Source: an uncultured Xanthomonas sp. (GTDB lineage Bacteria > Pseudomonadota > Gammaproteobacteria > Xanthomonadales > Xanthomonadaceae). From it: a stretch of DNA of 64,000 nucleotides. Positions 1-8,726 of the stretch are shown in pieces. The notes beneath the pieces were generated by a model. The model searched no databases and was not told where the DNA came from. It saw only the letters and a program-made list of their open reading frames with translations. The translations under genes and the position numbers were made by a program. The stretch covers positions 1-64,000 of the forward strand of contig CALTTS010000006.1 of assembly GCA_943912265.1 (NCBI GenBank), given 5' to 3'. Every line of letters begins with the position of its first letter. Positions within the stretch are counted from its first letter, which is position 1.

Positions 1-14
1 GGGCTTTACCCCAG

Positions 15-51
15 AACCCCCGTCACTCCCGTGGCGGGGGTTCGCTTTTTT
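15..51 (+). terminator. Rho-independent terminator of an upstream gene
   Basis: An 8-bp perfect stem (AACCCCCG at 15-22, CGGGGGTT at 35-42) is followed by CGC and six T residues. It should end a plus-strand transcript that enters from outside the window. The rest of 1-205 shows no gene. Confidence 0.75.
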
Positions 52-205
52 GTGCCGCGGGAATTACCGCGGATTTTCCGCGCTGTTGAAGGGGGCGGAA
101 TGGAGGAGGCGGCCGCTGCAGCCTGCGGCTGCGGCGAAGGAACCGCCTCTTTCAAATCCCCTGCGGCAAATCCCCTGCGAGAGCCGGGGCGATCCCGACC
201 GCCGC

Positions 206-871
206 TTAGGGCGCGGTATCGCTGCTGTAGGGGATGGCCGTGGCGCCGCGGATGGTGCCGACACGGGCGGTGTCGTGGACGTAGAGATCGACGTCGCGGT
301 CGAACACCAGTGCGCCCTCGACGACGGCATGCGGGCCGATGATGACCTTGGGCTTGCGCACGGTGCGCAGGGTCAGGTTGAGCTTGGGGCGGATGACATG
401 CAGCCCCGCCTTGACTTGGGAATCGATGCCGACGGTGATGTCGCCGTTGACGGTTTCGATGCCTTCGCCGACGTGGGTGCCGACCAGGCCGATGGCGCCG
501 TTCACCGTTTCCACCCCGCCGTCGATGCGGGTGCCGCGGTCGGCGAAGATGCTGCCGTTCACGGTCTGCACGCCGCCGTCGACGATCACGGCGCGGCCGA
601 TGCGGATGCTGCCGTTGACGGTTTCCAGATCCCCGGTCTCGGCGCGGTCACCCACCACGATGCCGCCGTTGACGGTTTCCACGTCCTTCACCCGGGCCTG
701 CGCGCCGATTTGGATGGCGCCGTTGACGGTTTCCAGCTTGCCGTGGGAGGTGTCGGCCGCGACCTCGATGCTGCCGTTGATCTTGCTGATGTCGTCCGCC
801 GCGTGCGCCTCGGCGGTGCAGCAGAGCGCAAGCGCGAGTACGAGCGTGTGGAGAACGGGCGGACGGGACAT
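206..871 (-). CDS. Secreted bactofilin-like beta-solenoid protein with ETVNG repeats
   Basis: The 221-residue protein begins with a signal peptide (hydrophobic residues 8-20, likely cleavage after AHA at about 24). Seven coils follow, each carrying a [ED]-T-V-N-G or related core, with the Asn at residues 32, 50, 68, 86, 105, 124 and 142. That is a regular 18-19 residue period, as expected of a right-handed beta-helix. The pattern resembles bactofilin/polymer-forming repeats, but those proteins are cytoplasmic while this one carries an export signal. The last 60 residues leave the repeat. The gene diverges from the EnvC-like gene. The molecular role is unknown; a structural or surface role is only an inference. 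Confidence 0.75.
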   Translation of the reverse strand: MSRPPVLHTLVLALALCCTAEAHAADDISKINGSIEVAADTSHGKLETVNGAIQIGAQARVKDVETVNGGIVVGDRAETGDLETVNGSIRIGRAVIVDGGVQTVNGSIFADRGTRIDGGVETVNGAIGLVGTHVGEGIETVNGDITVGIDSQVKAGLHVIRPKLNLTLRTVRKPKVIIGPHAVVEGALVFDRDVDLYVHDTARVGTIRGATAIPYSSDTAP

Positions 872-923
872 GGCGGCACCTGCGGATGTTTTGCGGACAG
901 GATGTCATCGCAACACGCTTGGG

Positions 924-929
924 TACAAT
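924..929 (+). promoter_or_regulatory. -10 box (TACAAT) close to the envC-like start
   Basis: TACAAT lies 10 bases upstream of the ATG at 940 and no Shine-Dalgarno sequence is visible between them. A transcript starting at the usual distance would be nearly leaderless. No good -35 was found. Confidence 0.4.
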
Positions 930-939
930 CCGCCACTGC

Positions 940-2250
940 ATGAAGTCATCCGTCCTCCTGCTGCACGGAACGCCGCGCTGCCCGCGATTGCGGGCCTCCG
1001 TGCGCATGATGGCGTGCGTGCTGGTGCCGTGGGCCGCGTGGCTGATGGCGTTGCCGGCCACGGCGGGACCGCAGCAGGGGCAGCGCGAAACCGAACGCCG
1101 GCTCGAGCGCGTGCACGGCGAGCTGAAGTCGGTGACCACGGAAAAGAAGCAGATCGAAGGCCAGCGCTCCGAGGCCGCGGACCATCTGCGCCAGGCCGAC
1201 CTGCGCGTGGACCGCAGCAGCCGTGCCCTGGGGGACACCGAAGCGGCCCTGCGTGGCGAACAGCAGCGCCTGGATGCGCTGCTGGCGCGCCGGCTCGAAT
1301 TGAAGAACGGGCTTGCCGGCCGTCGTGCGCAGCTGGCCCGCCTGCTCACCTCGGCCTACGAAACCGGCGGCGAGGCCCCGCTGAAGCTGCTCCTGGAACA
1401 GGACCGTGCCGCGGATGCCGGGCGCCTGCTGGTCTACCACCGCTACCTGCAGCTGGCCAAGGCGCGGCAGATGCGCGACATCATGGCGAACCTGTCCGAA
1501 CTGGACGGGGTGGAGAGCGAGATCCGCGCCCGCCAGACCGGGCTGGCGGACATGCGCGCGCGCCAGCAGGCGCAGGTGCGCGAGCTGGTCGGCGACCGCA
1601 GGGCGCGGGCCCAGGCCGTCAGCGAACTCGAACGTCGCTACCAGGACAAGGTCGAGCGCGAAAAGGCCCTGTCGCAGGATGCCAAGGCGCTGGAAAGCCT
1701 GCTGGCCAACCTGCGCGCCGCGGCGGCCCGGGCCGAGGCGCAGCGCAAGGCCGAGGCCGCGCGCAAGGAGGCCGAGGCGCGCCGCGAAGCGGCACGTGCG
1801 GCGGCTGCGGGCAAGCCGGCCCGGCAGAAGACTCCGCCGCCGGCGGTGGCCAGCGCGCCGGCGATGAAGGTGGGCGGCGGTGCGTGGCCGCTGGCCGGCA
1901 ACCTGCTGGCCCGCTACGGCGGACGCATGCCGGACGGACGCACCAGCAGCGGCGTGCTGATCGGCGCGCCGGCCGGGACGCCGGTCACGGCGGTGGAAGA
2001 CGGCACGGTGGTCTTCTCCGACTGGATGACCGGCTACGGCATGATCCTGATCGTCGACCACGGCAACGGCTACATGAGCCTGTACGCGCACAACGAAGCC
2101 CTGCTGCGCGACGTCGGCACGCGCGTGCGGCGCGGCGAGGCGCTGGCCAAGGTCGGCAATTCCGGCGGCATGGGCCTGCCGGCGCTGTATTTCGAGCTGC
2201 GCCGCAACGGCCAGCCGGTCGATCCGTCCACGTGGCTGCAGCGGCGGTGA
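940..2250 (+). CDS. envC: EnvC-like murein hydrolase activator (degenerate M23 domain)
   Basis: Predicted periplasmic activator of cell-division amidases, 436 residues. A long basic n-region plus a hydrophobic stretch ending in ATA looks like a signal peptide. About 230 residues of charged coiled coil follow (QRETERRLERVHGELK onward), then an Ala/Arg-rich linker and a C-terminal LytM/M23 domain. The metal-binding His and Asp of active M23 peptidases are missing: the segment reads SSGVLIGAPAGTPV where active enzymes carry HxGxD. This matches EnvC, which activates amidases rather than cutting murein. The start at 940 keeps positive charge before the hydrophobic core; the ATG at 1006 is the alternative. 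The ctpA-like gene follows after 84 bp, a common arrangement. Confidence 0.88.
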   Translation: MKSSVLLLHGTPRCPRLRASVRMMACVLVPWAAWLMALPATAGPQQGQRETERRLERVHGELKSVTTEKKQIEGQRSEAADHLRQADLRVDRSSRALGDTEAALRGEQQRLDALLARRLELKNGLAGRRAQLARLLTSAYETGGEAPLKLLLEQDRAADAGRLLVYHRYLQLAKARQMRDIMANLSELDGVESEIRARQTGLADMRARQQAQVRELVGDRRARAQAVSELERRYQDKVEREKALSQDAKALESLLANLRAAAARAEAQRKAEAARKEAEARREAARAAAAGKPARQKTPPPAVASAPAMKVGGGAWPLAGNLLARYGGRMPDGRTSSGVLIGAPAGTPVTAVEDGTVVFSDWMTGYGMILIVDHGNGYMSLYAHNEALLRDVGTRVRRGEALAKVGNSGGMGLPALYFELRRNGQPVDPSTWLQRR

Positions 2251-2334
2251 GGCCGTCCGCGGCCCAGGCGCGGCGGCTTCGCGCATAATCGGTGCGCGTC
2301 CCGCAGGGCGCGCGGTCCACCCACGGAGTCCTAC

Positions 2335-3660
2335 ATGCGTCCACTGTCGTCCGCCGTCCTTCTGCTTGCGTTGTCGGGGGCGTGGCCCGGATTCCCCCTG
2401 CAGGCACAGGACGCGGTGGCACAGGAGTCGCAGGCGGCCGACGACGATGCCGCCGCCGCCCCCGCCGAGGCCATGCCGTCCTCGCGCGTGCCGCTGGAGG
2501 AAATCCAGCGCTACGTGGCCGTCTACAACGCGATCAAGCAGGGGTACGTCGATCCGGTGGACGACCACAAGCTGATGCAGTCGGCGGTGCGCGGGCTGCT
2601 GTTCGACCTCGACCCGCACAGTGCGTATCTGGACAAGGACGATTCGGACGCCTTCAACGAACAGACCAACGGCGCCTACGACGGCATCGGCGTCGAGCTG
2701 CTGCAACAGCAGGACGGCTCGCTGCGGGTCATCGCCCCGATCGACGACACGCCGGCCGCGCGTGCCGGCATCCGCGCCGGCGACGTCATCGTCGCCATCG
2801 ACGGCAAGCCGCTGTCGGCACAGGACGGCATGCGCATGCTGCACGGCAGCCCCGGCACCCGGGTGGTGCTGACCCTGGAGCGCGAGGGCCAGGCCAAGCC
2901 CTTCGACGTGACGCTCAGCCGCGAAACCATCCGCGTCACCAGCGTGCGCGCGAAGCTGCTCGAACCCGGCTATGGCTACCTGCGCATCAGCACCTTCCAG
3001 GCCGACACCGGCGCGGATTTCGCCACCCAACTGGGCAGGTTGCAGGCGCAGGCCGGCGGCAGGCTGCGCGGTCTGGTGCTGGACCTGCGCAGCAACCCCG
3101 GCGGCCTGCTGTCGGCCGCGGTGCAGGTGGCCGACGACCTGCTCGATGCCGGCACGATCGTCAGCACGCGTGGCCGCATCCCGATCAGCGACGCGATCTT
3201 CAAGGCTGCGCCGGGCGACCTGATGAACGGCGCGCCGGTCGTGGTGCTGGTCGACGCCGGTTCGGCCAGTGCCTCGGAAGTGCTGGCCGGCGCCCTGCAC
3301 GACAACGGCCGCGCCCGCGTGGTCGGCAGCCGCACCTTCGGCAAGGGTTCGGTGCAGACCTTGCTGCCGCTGGGCAACGGCGATTCGGTCAAGCTCACCA
3401 CCGCGCGCTACTTCACCCCCAGTGGCAAGTCGATCCAGGCCAGCGGCATCGTGCCGGACGTGCCGCTGACGCCGGATGCGCCGGCCGGCAGCGACACGGG
3501 GCTGGTCGAGTACAGCGAAGCGGCACTGCCGGGCCACCTGCGCGGCGACGACGAGGGTGTCGAAGGCTATGCCGCCGGCAGCGTGCTGCCGGGCGAAAAG
3601 CCGGTCGCGCAGGCCCTGGCCGAACTCAAGCGCGTCGCGCCCGCCGCCGGCAAGCGTTGA
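2335..3660 (+). CDS. ctpA: Carboxy-terminal processing protease, S41 family
   Basis: Secreted serine protease, 441 residues. It has a signal peptide (about 1-24), an N-terminal helical segment, a PDZ domain at about 105-185 (YDGIGVELLQQQDG onward) and an S41 catalytic core. The nucleophile lies in GSASASE (309-315), and the general-base Lys lies in the conserved FGKGSVQ segment. Members trim or degrade periplasmic and envelope proteins by their C termini. Placement directly after the EnvC-like gene fits a role in murein-hydrolase control, which is an inference. A CATAAT element at 2284-2289 may give the gene its own promoter. Confidence 0.92.
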   Translation: MRPLSSAVLLLALSGAWPGFPLQAQDAVAQESQAADDDAAAAPAEAMPSSRVPLEEIQRYVAVYNAIKQGYVDPVDDHKLMQSAVRGLLFDLDPHSAYLDKDDSDAFNEQTNGAYDGIGVELLQQQDGSLRVIAPIDDTPAARAGIRAGDVIVAIDGKPLSAQDGMRMLHGSPGTRVVLTLEREGQAKPFDVTLSRETIRVTSVRAKLLEPGYGYLRISTFQADTGADFATQLGRLQAQAGGRLRGLVLDLRSNPGGLLSAAVQVADDLLDAGTIVSTRGRIPISDAIFKAAPGDLMNGAPVVVLVDAGSASASEVLAGALHDNGRARVVGSRTFGKGSVQTLLPLGNGDSVKLTTARYFTPSGKSIQASGIVPDVPLTPDAPAGSDTGLVEYSEAALPGHLRGDDEGVEGYAAGSVLPGEKPVAQALAELKRVAPAAGKR

Positions 3661-3717
3661 GGGCGGGCCCCGGGAAGCGGGTGGATGCGCAGACGGCCGG
3701 CTTCGGCCCGGTGCCGG

Positions 3718-4041
3718 TCAGCGCGGCTTGGCCGGCACCGGGAACGGCGTGACCACCTTCTCGCCGGTGGCGGCGTCGCGGATGGCGGACTGGCCTTTCT
3801 TCTCCACTTCCTCGATCCGCAGCACGTGCTGCATCGGGATGTGCAGCATGCGGGTGTTGCCGAATTCGTCGCGCAGGCGCTCCTCCGCCGGGTCCACCAC
3901 CAGCCCGTCGCGCACGTCGAACACGAACTCGCCGATCTCGGTGAACCCCCACAGCGCGCTGCCGGCCACGTGCCGCGCGTACAGCTCGTACACGCGCGCA
4001 TGGCTGAGGAAGCTGACCTTGTAGAGCGGCTTGGCGGACAT
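3718..4041 (-). CDS. DUF1820 family protein
   Basis: A 107-residue soluble protein matching the DUF1820 family of gammaproteobacteria: YKVSFLSHARVYELYARHV near the N terminus, then LWGFTEIGEFVF, VVDPAEERL and HIPMQHVLRIEEVEKKG. Family length is about 100-110 residues, so it is intact. There is no signal peptide or membrane segment. The function of the family is unknown. It converges with ctpA across 57 bp. A TATAAT box lies 8 bases before the start. Confidence 0.85.
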   Translation of the reverse strand: MSAKPLYKVSFLSHARVYELYARHVAGSALWGFTEIGEFVFDVRDGLVVDPAEERLRDEFGNTRMLHIPMQHVLRIEEVEKKGQSAIRDAATGEKVVTPFPVPAKPR

Positions 4042-4049
4042 GGCGACGG

Positions 4050-4055
4050 ATTATA
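4050..4055 (-). promoter_or_regulatory. -10 box (TATAAT) 8 bases before the DUF1820 start
   Basis: A consensus TATAAT on the minus strand ends 8 bases before the ATG at 4041, leaving no room for a normal 5' leader. No clear -35 is seen 17 bp upstream. Confidence 0.5.
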
Positions 4056-4091
4056 GCGGCCGGCCGCGGGACGGCATGGCCGCCGTGCCGC

Positions 4092-4784
4092 TCAGAAACC
4101 GCGCTGCCGGCGCAGCCGCCGGGCGATCGCGCCGCGCACCCACAGGCCGTAGGCCACGCCGAGCACGAAACCGGTGATGTGGGCCGGCCAGGCCACTTCG
4201 CCATAGGCCGGGCCGGTGTAGGCGAAGGCCACCTGCAGCAGCGCCCAGGCACCGATCATCAGGTAGGCGGGGGCGCGCACGAATTCCAGGAACAGCCCGA
4301 GCGGCAGCACCACGCCGAGCCGGGCGCCGGGGAACAGCGCGAGGTACGCGCCGATCATCGCCGACACCGCGCCGCTGGCGCCGATCACCACGCGCCCCGG
4401 CACGCCGATCGCCAGCACCGCGACCAGGTTGGCCAGCGCGCCGCCGACCAGGAACAGCCCCAGCAGCCGCCATGGCCCCATCACCTTTTCCGCCGGCAGG
4501 CCGAAGATCAGCAGGAACACCAGGTTGCCGAGCAGGTGCGCCCAGTCGGCGTGCAGGAACAGCGAGGTGAACAGGCGCAGCGCGCTGCCGTCGCGCAGCG
4601 ACGCCCACCACGCCGCCGGGTCGGCCAGCCCGTGCGACAGCGCGCCCCAGCCGAGCCACAGGCTGCGCCGGGCCTCGTCCGGCTGCATGCGCGCCCAGGC
4701 GAAGGCCAGCCACATCGCCGCGAACAGCAACGGCACCGCCCAGCGGTGCGAAGGGCGGCGTTGTACGGGCACGGAAACGAACAT
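4092..4784 (-). CDS. Rhomboid family intramembrane serine protease
   Basis: A 230-residue membrane protein with about six hydrophobic segments. The catalytic Ser is in the GASGAVSAMIGAY segment, and the partner His is in HITGFVLG of the last transmembrane helix. The N-terminal loop has SLFLHADWAHLLGN, the rhomboid H-x-x-x-x-H-L-x-x-N helix. It would cleave transmembrane substrates in the inner membrane; the substrate is unknown. The ATG at 4784 is preferred over the upstream 4844 because homology starts there and a -10-like TAAGCT (4793-4798) lies between the two. Confidence 0.88.
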   Translation of the reverse strand: MFVSVPVQRRPSHRWAVPLLFAAMWLAFAWARMQPDEARRSLWLGWGALSHGLADPAAWWASLRDGSALRLFTSLFLHADWAHLLGNLVFLLIFGLPAEKVMGPWRLLGLFLVGGALANLVAVLAIGVPGRVVIGASGAVSAMIGAYLALFPGARLGVVLPLGLFLEFVRAPAYLMIGAWALLQVAFAYTGPAYGEVAWPAHITGFVLGVAYGLWVRGAIARRLRRQRGF

Positions 4785-4792
4785 GGCGCGGC

Positions 4793-4798
4793 AGCTTA
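4793..4798 (-). promoter_or_regulatory. Possible -10 box (TAAGCT) before the rhomboid gene
   Basis: TAAGCT on the minus strand lies 8 bases from the ATG at 4784, the same geometry as at 4050-4055 and 53493-53498. It is a weak match on its own. Confidence 0.25.
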
Positions 4799-4997
4799 GC
4801 GTGGGCGGCGGAAGCCGGGCGTGAGGGATGCGACCATCGTGCAATGCACAATGAGCTTTCGCGGGGCGAGTCTATACTGCGTACGGCGTCGTATGTCGGG
4901 GGGGGAGTCCGGCACGCGGAAGGGCGGATCCAGTGCCCGGATGCATGCGGCGCCACGACAAGAAAAACACCCACGTCCGCCCACCGGAGAGAACCGC

Positions 4998-6344
4998 ATG
5001 CAATTCACCCGTTATTCCATCCTTGCCCTCGGCATCGCCGGTGCGCTGGCTGCAGGCAATGCGCACGGTGCCGCCTTCCAGCTGAAGGAAAACAGTGCCA
5101 AGGGACAGGGCCGCGCCTTCGCGGGTTCCGCGAGCGCCCCGGACGATGCCGCCATCGTCGCCAACAATCCTGCCGGCATGCGCCTGCTCGATGGCCGCCA
5201 GTTCCAGTTCGACCTGAGCACGATCAGTTTCTCCGCCAAGTACCAGGGTGATGGCGGCCGCTATGCCGGCCCGACCGGCGCCGGCCAGGGCCTGCCGATC
5301 TCGGGTGGCAACGGCGGCGATGCCGGCAAGATCGCGCCGCTTCCGGCCGCGTATTTCCACCTGCCGTTCGGCGAGAACGACAACATGCACTTCGGCGCCT
5401 CGCTGACCGTGCCGTTCGGTTTCGAGACCAAGTACGACCGCGACTGGGTGGGCCGTTACGTGGGCACCAAGACCAAGCTGGAAGCCATCGACGCCGCGCT
5501 GGCGTTCTCCTACGACGTCAATCCGTACGTGTCCTTCGGCGCCAGCGTGTTCGTCGAGCGTCTGAACATCGACCTGGCCGGCGCGATGGATCTCGGTGCT
5601 GCGCTGTATGGCAAGGTGCCGGGCTTCACGCCGGGCAGCGCCGATGCCTACAACCGCATCAAGGGCAACAACACCGAGTACGGCTACACGCTGGGCGGCC
5701 TGTTCAGCATCGACGAAGGCACCAACATCGGCCTGACCTACCGTTCCTCGGTCAAGCACAAGATCACCGACGGCACCGCCAAGTTCACCGCCGACAGCAC
5801 GGCCGGGCAGCAGGCGCTGACGGTCCTGCGCAGCTTGGGGCTGTTCGTCGACTCCAAGGGCAGCGCCAACATCACCCTGCCGGCGAGCGCGACGATGAGC
5901 TTCACCCATCGCGTCAACGACCGCTGGAGCGTGATGGCCGACCTGTCGCGCACGGCATGGTCCAAGTTCGACCGGGTGATGGTGAACTTGGATTCCGGGC
6001 AGGTGCTGCCGCTGGAGTTCAACTACCGCGACACCACCTTCGGTTCGATCGGCGCCGACTACCGCTTCAGCGACACGTTGACCTTCCGCGGCGGCCTGGC
6101 CTACGACCAGACCCCGACCACCGATGCGCACCGCGACGTGCGCGTGCCGGACACCACGCGCAAGTGGCTGTCGCTGGGCCTGACCTGGGCGCCGTCCGAG
6201 CGCGCCGAGTACAGCTTCGGCTATACCCACCTGTTCACCAAGGATCCGAAGGTGCAGCTGGTTTCGGCGTATTCCAGCACCCTGGCCGGCACCTACGATG
6301 TCGGCGGCGACGTCCTGGCGGCCTCGATCAACTACAAGTTCTGA
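4998..6344 (+). CDS. fadL: FadL/OmpP1 family outer-membrane fatty acid transporter
   Basis: A 448-residue outer-membrane beta-barrel for uptake of long-chain fatty acids or other hydrophobic compounds. The signal peptide ends at AHG|AAFQL. The mature N terminus carries the family hatch features (ENSAKGQGRAFAGSA, NPAGM), and the protein ends in Phe (ASINYKF), as barrel proteins do. The ATG at 4998 has GGAGA at 4986-4990; upstream in-frame starts lack a ribosome site. TATACT at 4873-4878 may be the -10 box, giving a leader of about 115 bases. The gene stands alone and is followed by a hairpin. Confidence 0.9.
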   Translation: MQFTRYSILALGIAGALAAGNAHGAAFQLKENSAKGQGRAFAGSASAPDDAAIVANNPAGMRLLDGRQFQFDLSTISFSAKYQGDGGRYAGPTGAGQGLPISGGNGGDAGKIAPLPAAYFHLPFGENDNMHFGASLTVPFGFETKYDRDWVGRYVGTKTKLEAIDAALAFSYDVNPYVSFGASVFVERLNIDLAGAMDLGAALYGKVPGFTPGSADAYNRIKGNNTEYGYTLGGLFSIDEGTNIGLTYRSSVKHKITDGTAKFTADSTAGQQALTVLRSLGLFVDSKGSANITLPASATMSFTHRVNDRWSVMADLSRTAWSKFDRVMVNLDSGQVLPLEFNYRDTTFGSIGADYRFSDTLTFRGGLAYDQTPTTDAHRDVRVPDTTRKWLSLGLTWAPSERAEYSFGYTHLFTKDPKVQLVSAYSSTLAGTYDVGGDVLAASINYKF

Positions 6345-6369
6345 TCGGTTCCACCCCCGCCGCATCGCG

Positions 6370-6393
6370 AAGACCCCGCTCCGGCGGGGTCTT
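6370..6393 (+). terminator. Hairpin terminator after fadL
   Basis: A 9-bp perfect stem (AAGACCCCG at 6370-6378, CGGGGTCTT at 6385-6393) with a 6-base loop lies 25 bp after the fadL stop. The following T-run is short (CCGTTTCC). No gene was found in 6394-6597. Confidence 0.6.
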
Positions 6394-6597
6394 CCGTTTC
6401 CGGCATCCGGCCATCGTGAATGTCCGGCAAGGCAGCGGCGTGCCGGACGTGAGAAAATCCCGCCTCCGCGCAAGCCGGCGGCCGGGTCACCCGCATGGAC
6501 GGACCGGCCGCGCCGCGGGCCGGGCGTCGGCCATCCGACCCGGCCGGCCGCGCGGATGCCGCCCGCCGGCCTCCTCCGTCCCCCGCACGACCCGCAC

Positions 6598-7746
6598 ATG
6601 AAACCGCTGATCCACCTGCCGACCCGCTACCGGCATTTCCACCGCATCGCCTGGCTGGCGACGCTGATGACCCTGTTCACGCTGGGCTTCGGCGCCTTCG
6701 TCCGCCTGTCCGATGCCGGGCTGAGCTGCCCCGACTGGCCGACCTGCTATGGCCGGGCCGCGTGGCCGACCGCACCGGCCGAGGTGGCCGATCACCTCGC
6801 CAGCAAGATCCGTCCGCTGGAGGTGCACAAGGCCTGGCGCGAACAGGTGCACCGCTTCCTCGCCGGCGCGCTGGGCGTGGAGGCGCTGGTGCTGGCGCTG
6901 CTGGCGGCGCGGCGGCGCCGGCTGGGCATCGCGCAGATCGTCGCGGCCTCGGTGCTGGTGGCCGTCGCGGTGCCGCTGTACATGCGCGGCCAGCACGCGG
7001 CCGCCAGCGCGCTGGCCGTGGCCGGCGAGGGCCTGCTGCTGGCCGCGGCATGGCGGTGGTCGGGGCCGGACCTGGCGCGCATCGGCGCGCTGACGCTGGC
7101 GGCGGTCGTGTTCCAGGCCCTGCTCGGCATGTGGACGGTGACCTGGCTGCTCAAGCCGGTGGTGGTGATGGCGCACCTGCTCGGCGGCCTGCTGACCTTC
7201 TCGCTGCTGACCTGGATGGCCTGGCGCGCGACCGGCCTGCCGATCCACCTGGCCGACGTGCGGCGCATGCGCGGCTGGCTCGGCATCGGCGTGGCGCTGC
7301 TGGTGGTGCAGATCGCGCTGGGCGGCTGGGTCAGTTCCAACTACGCCGCGCTCGCCTGCGCCACGGATTTCCCGAAATGCGTCGGCCGCTGGTGGCCGCC
7401 GCACGATTTCGCCGAAGGCTTCCGCCTGTGGCGCGGCATCGGCGTGGATTACGAAGGCGGCGTGCTCGACGGCGACGCGCGCATCGCCATCCAGGTCGCG
7501 CACCGGCTGATGGCCGGCGTGCTGTCGGTCTATCTGGTCGGGCTCGGCATCCGCCTGCTGCGCACGCCCGGCCTGCGTGGCTGGGCGACGCTGCTGCTGG
7601 TGCTGCTGGCGGCGCAGGTCGCGCTGGGCATCCTCAACGTGAAGCTGGCGCTGCCGCTGCCGGTGGCGGTGCTGCACAGCGTCTGCGCGTCGCTGCTGGT
7701 GTTCGTGCTGGTGTCGCTGCTGGCGCGCCTGCGGGCGCCGGAATGA
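6598..7746 (+). CDS. ctaA: Heme A synthase (COX15/CtaA)
   Basis: Converts heme O to heme A for aa3-type cytochrome oxidase. The 382-residue protein has about eight transmembrane segments. The conserved glutamate-like region and heme-ligand histidines sit in [15 protein letters not shown] and [15 protein letters not shown]. Cys pairs occur in [11 protein letters not shown] and [10 protein letters not shown]. The start at 6598 leads straight into the amphipathic N terminus and first membrane segment; longer in-frame openings upstream are low-complexity and lack homology. ctaB follows after 10 bp, so the two steps of heme A synthesis are cotranscribed. Confidence 0.93.
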   Translation: MKPLIHLPTRYRHFHRIAWLATLMTLFTLGFGAFVRLSDAGLSCPDWPTCYGRAAWPTAPAEVADHLASKIRPLEVHKAWREQVHRFLAGALGVEALVLALLAARRRRLGIAQIVAASVLVAVAVPLYMRGQHAAASALAVAGEGLLLAAAWRWSGPDLARIGALTLAAVVFQALLGMWTVTWLLKPVVVMAHLLGGLLTFSLLTWMAWRATGLPIHLADVRRMRGWLGIGVALLVVQIALGGWVSSNYAALACATDFPKCVGRWWPPHDFAEGFRLWRGIGVDYEGGVLDGDARIAIQVAHRLMAGVLSVYLVGLGIRLLRTPGLRGWATLLLVLLAAQVALGILNVKLALPLPVAVLHSVCASLLVFVLVSLLARLRAPE

Positions 7747-7756
7747 CGGGGCGGGC

Positions 7757-8701
7757 ATGAACGCGCTGACGCACGCCATCGCCGCGCACGGGCGCGACTA
7801 CTGGGACCTGACCAAGCCGAAGGTGGTGGCGCTGATCGTGTTCACCGCGCTGGTGGGCATGGCGCTGGCGATCCCGACCCTGCCCACCGCGGCGCAGTGG
7901 CGCGCCGGCCTGCTCGGCCTGCTCGGCATCTGGCTGGCCGCATCGGCGGCCGCGGCGATCAACCAGCTGCTCGATGCCCGCATCGACGCGCAGATGGCGC
8001 GCACCTCGTGGCGTCCGCTCGTGGTCGGCAAGGTGCAGCCGTGGCAGGTGCTGGTGTTCGCCGGGGTGCTGATCGTGGCGTCGATGGCCGTGCTGGTGGC
8101 GTGGGTGAACCTCGTCACCGCGGTGCTCACGTTCGCCTCGCTGATCGGCTACGCGGTGATCTACACGGTGTACCTCAAGCGCGCGACCTCGCAGAACATC
8201 GTGATCGGCGGCCTGGCCGGGGCGATGCCGCCGATGCTCGGCTGGGCGGCGGTGACCGGCATGCCGCAGGCGGCCGACTGGATCGACGCCGGCCTGCTGG
8301 TGGCGATCATCTTCGTGTGGACGCCGCCGCACTTCTGGGCGCTGGCGATCTTCCGCCGCGCCGACTACGCCAAGGCCGCGATCCCGATGCTGCCGGTCAC
8401 GCACGGCGTGCCGCACACGCGCCGGCAGATCTTCGCCTACACCCTCGCGCTGACCGGGGTCACGCTGCTGCCGTGGTTCACCGGCATGTGCGGGGCGTTC
8501 TACCTCGGCGGCGCGCTGGTGCTGGACGGCGTGTTCCTCTGGTATGCGTGGCGCATGCTCGACCCGCCGGACGAATTCTTCGCGATGCGCACCTTCCGCT
8601 GGTCCATCGTCTACCTGATGGCCTTGTTCGCCTTCCTGCTGGTGGACCACTGGCTGCTGCCGTGGGTCGACCCGGCGCGCGTGGCAATGCCGCTGGCTTG
8701 A
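7757..8701 (+). CDS. ctaB: Protoheme IX farnesyltransferase (heme O synthase)
   Basis: A 314-residue UbiA-family prenyltransferase that attaches a farnesyl group to heme B. The first Asp-rich prenyl-diphosphate motif is in [20 protein letters not shown], and the second polar motif lies in [18 protein letters not shown]. About nine membrane helices are visible. It supplies the CtaA substrate and shares the ctaA operon with a 10-bp gap. Length and motifs are typical and complete. Confidence 0.94.
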   Translation: MNALTHAIAAHGRDYWDLTKPKVVALIVFTALVGMALAIPTLPTAAQWRAGLLGLLGIWLAASAAAAINQLLDARIDAQMARTSWRPLVVGKVQPWQVLVFAGVLIVASMAVLVAWVNLVTAVLTFASLIGYAVIYTVYLKRATSQNIVIGGLAGAMPPMLGWAAVTGMPQAADWIDAGLLVAIIFVWTPPHFWALAIFRRADYAKAAIPMLPVTHGVPHTRRQIFAYTLALTGVTLLPWFTGMCGAFYLGGALVLDGVFLWYAWRMLDPPDEFFAMRTFRWSIVYLMALFAFLLVDHWLLPWVDPARVAMPLA

Positions 8702-8726
8702 GGCCGCGCGGCGGCGTCCCCATCCG

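Noticed and set aside
946..3537. Very long minus-strand open frame (about 860 codons) opposite the envC-like and ctpA genes
   Set aside because: It lies wholly antisense to two well-supported genes, shows Gln/Arg/Ala/His-rich composition typical of antisense high-GC frames, and has no recognisable domain.
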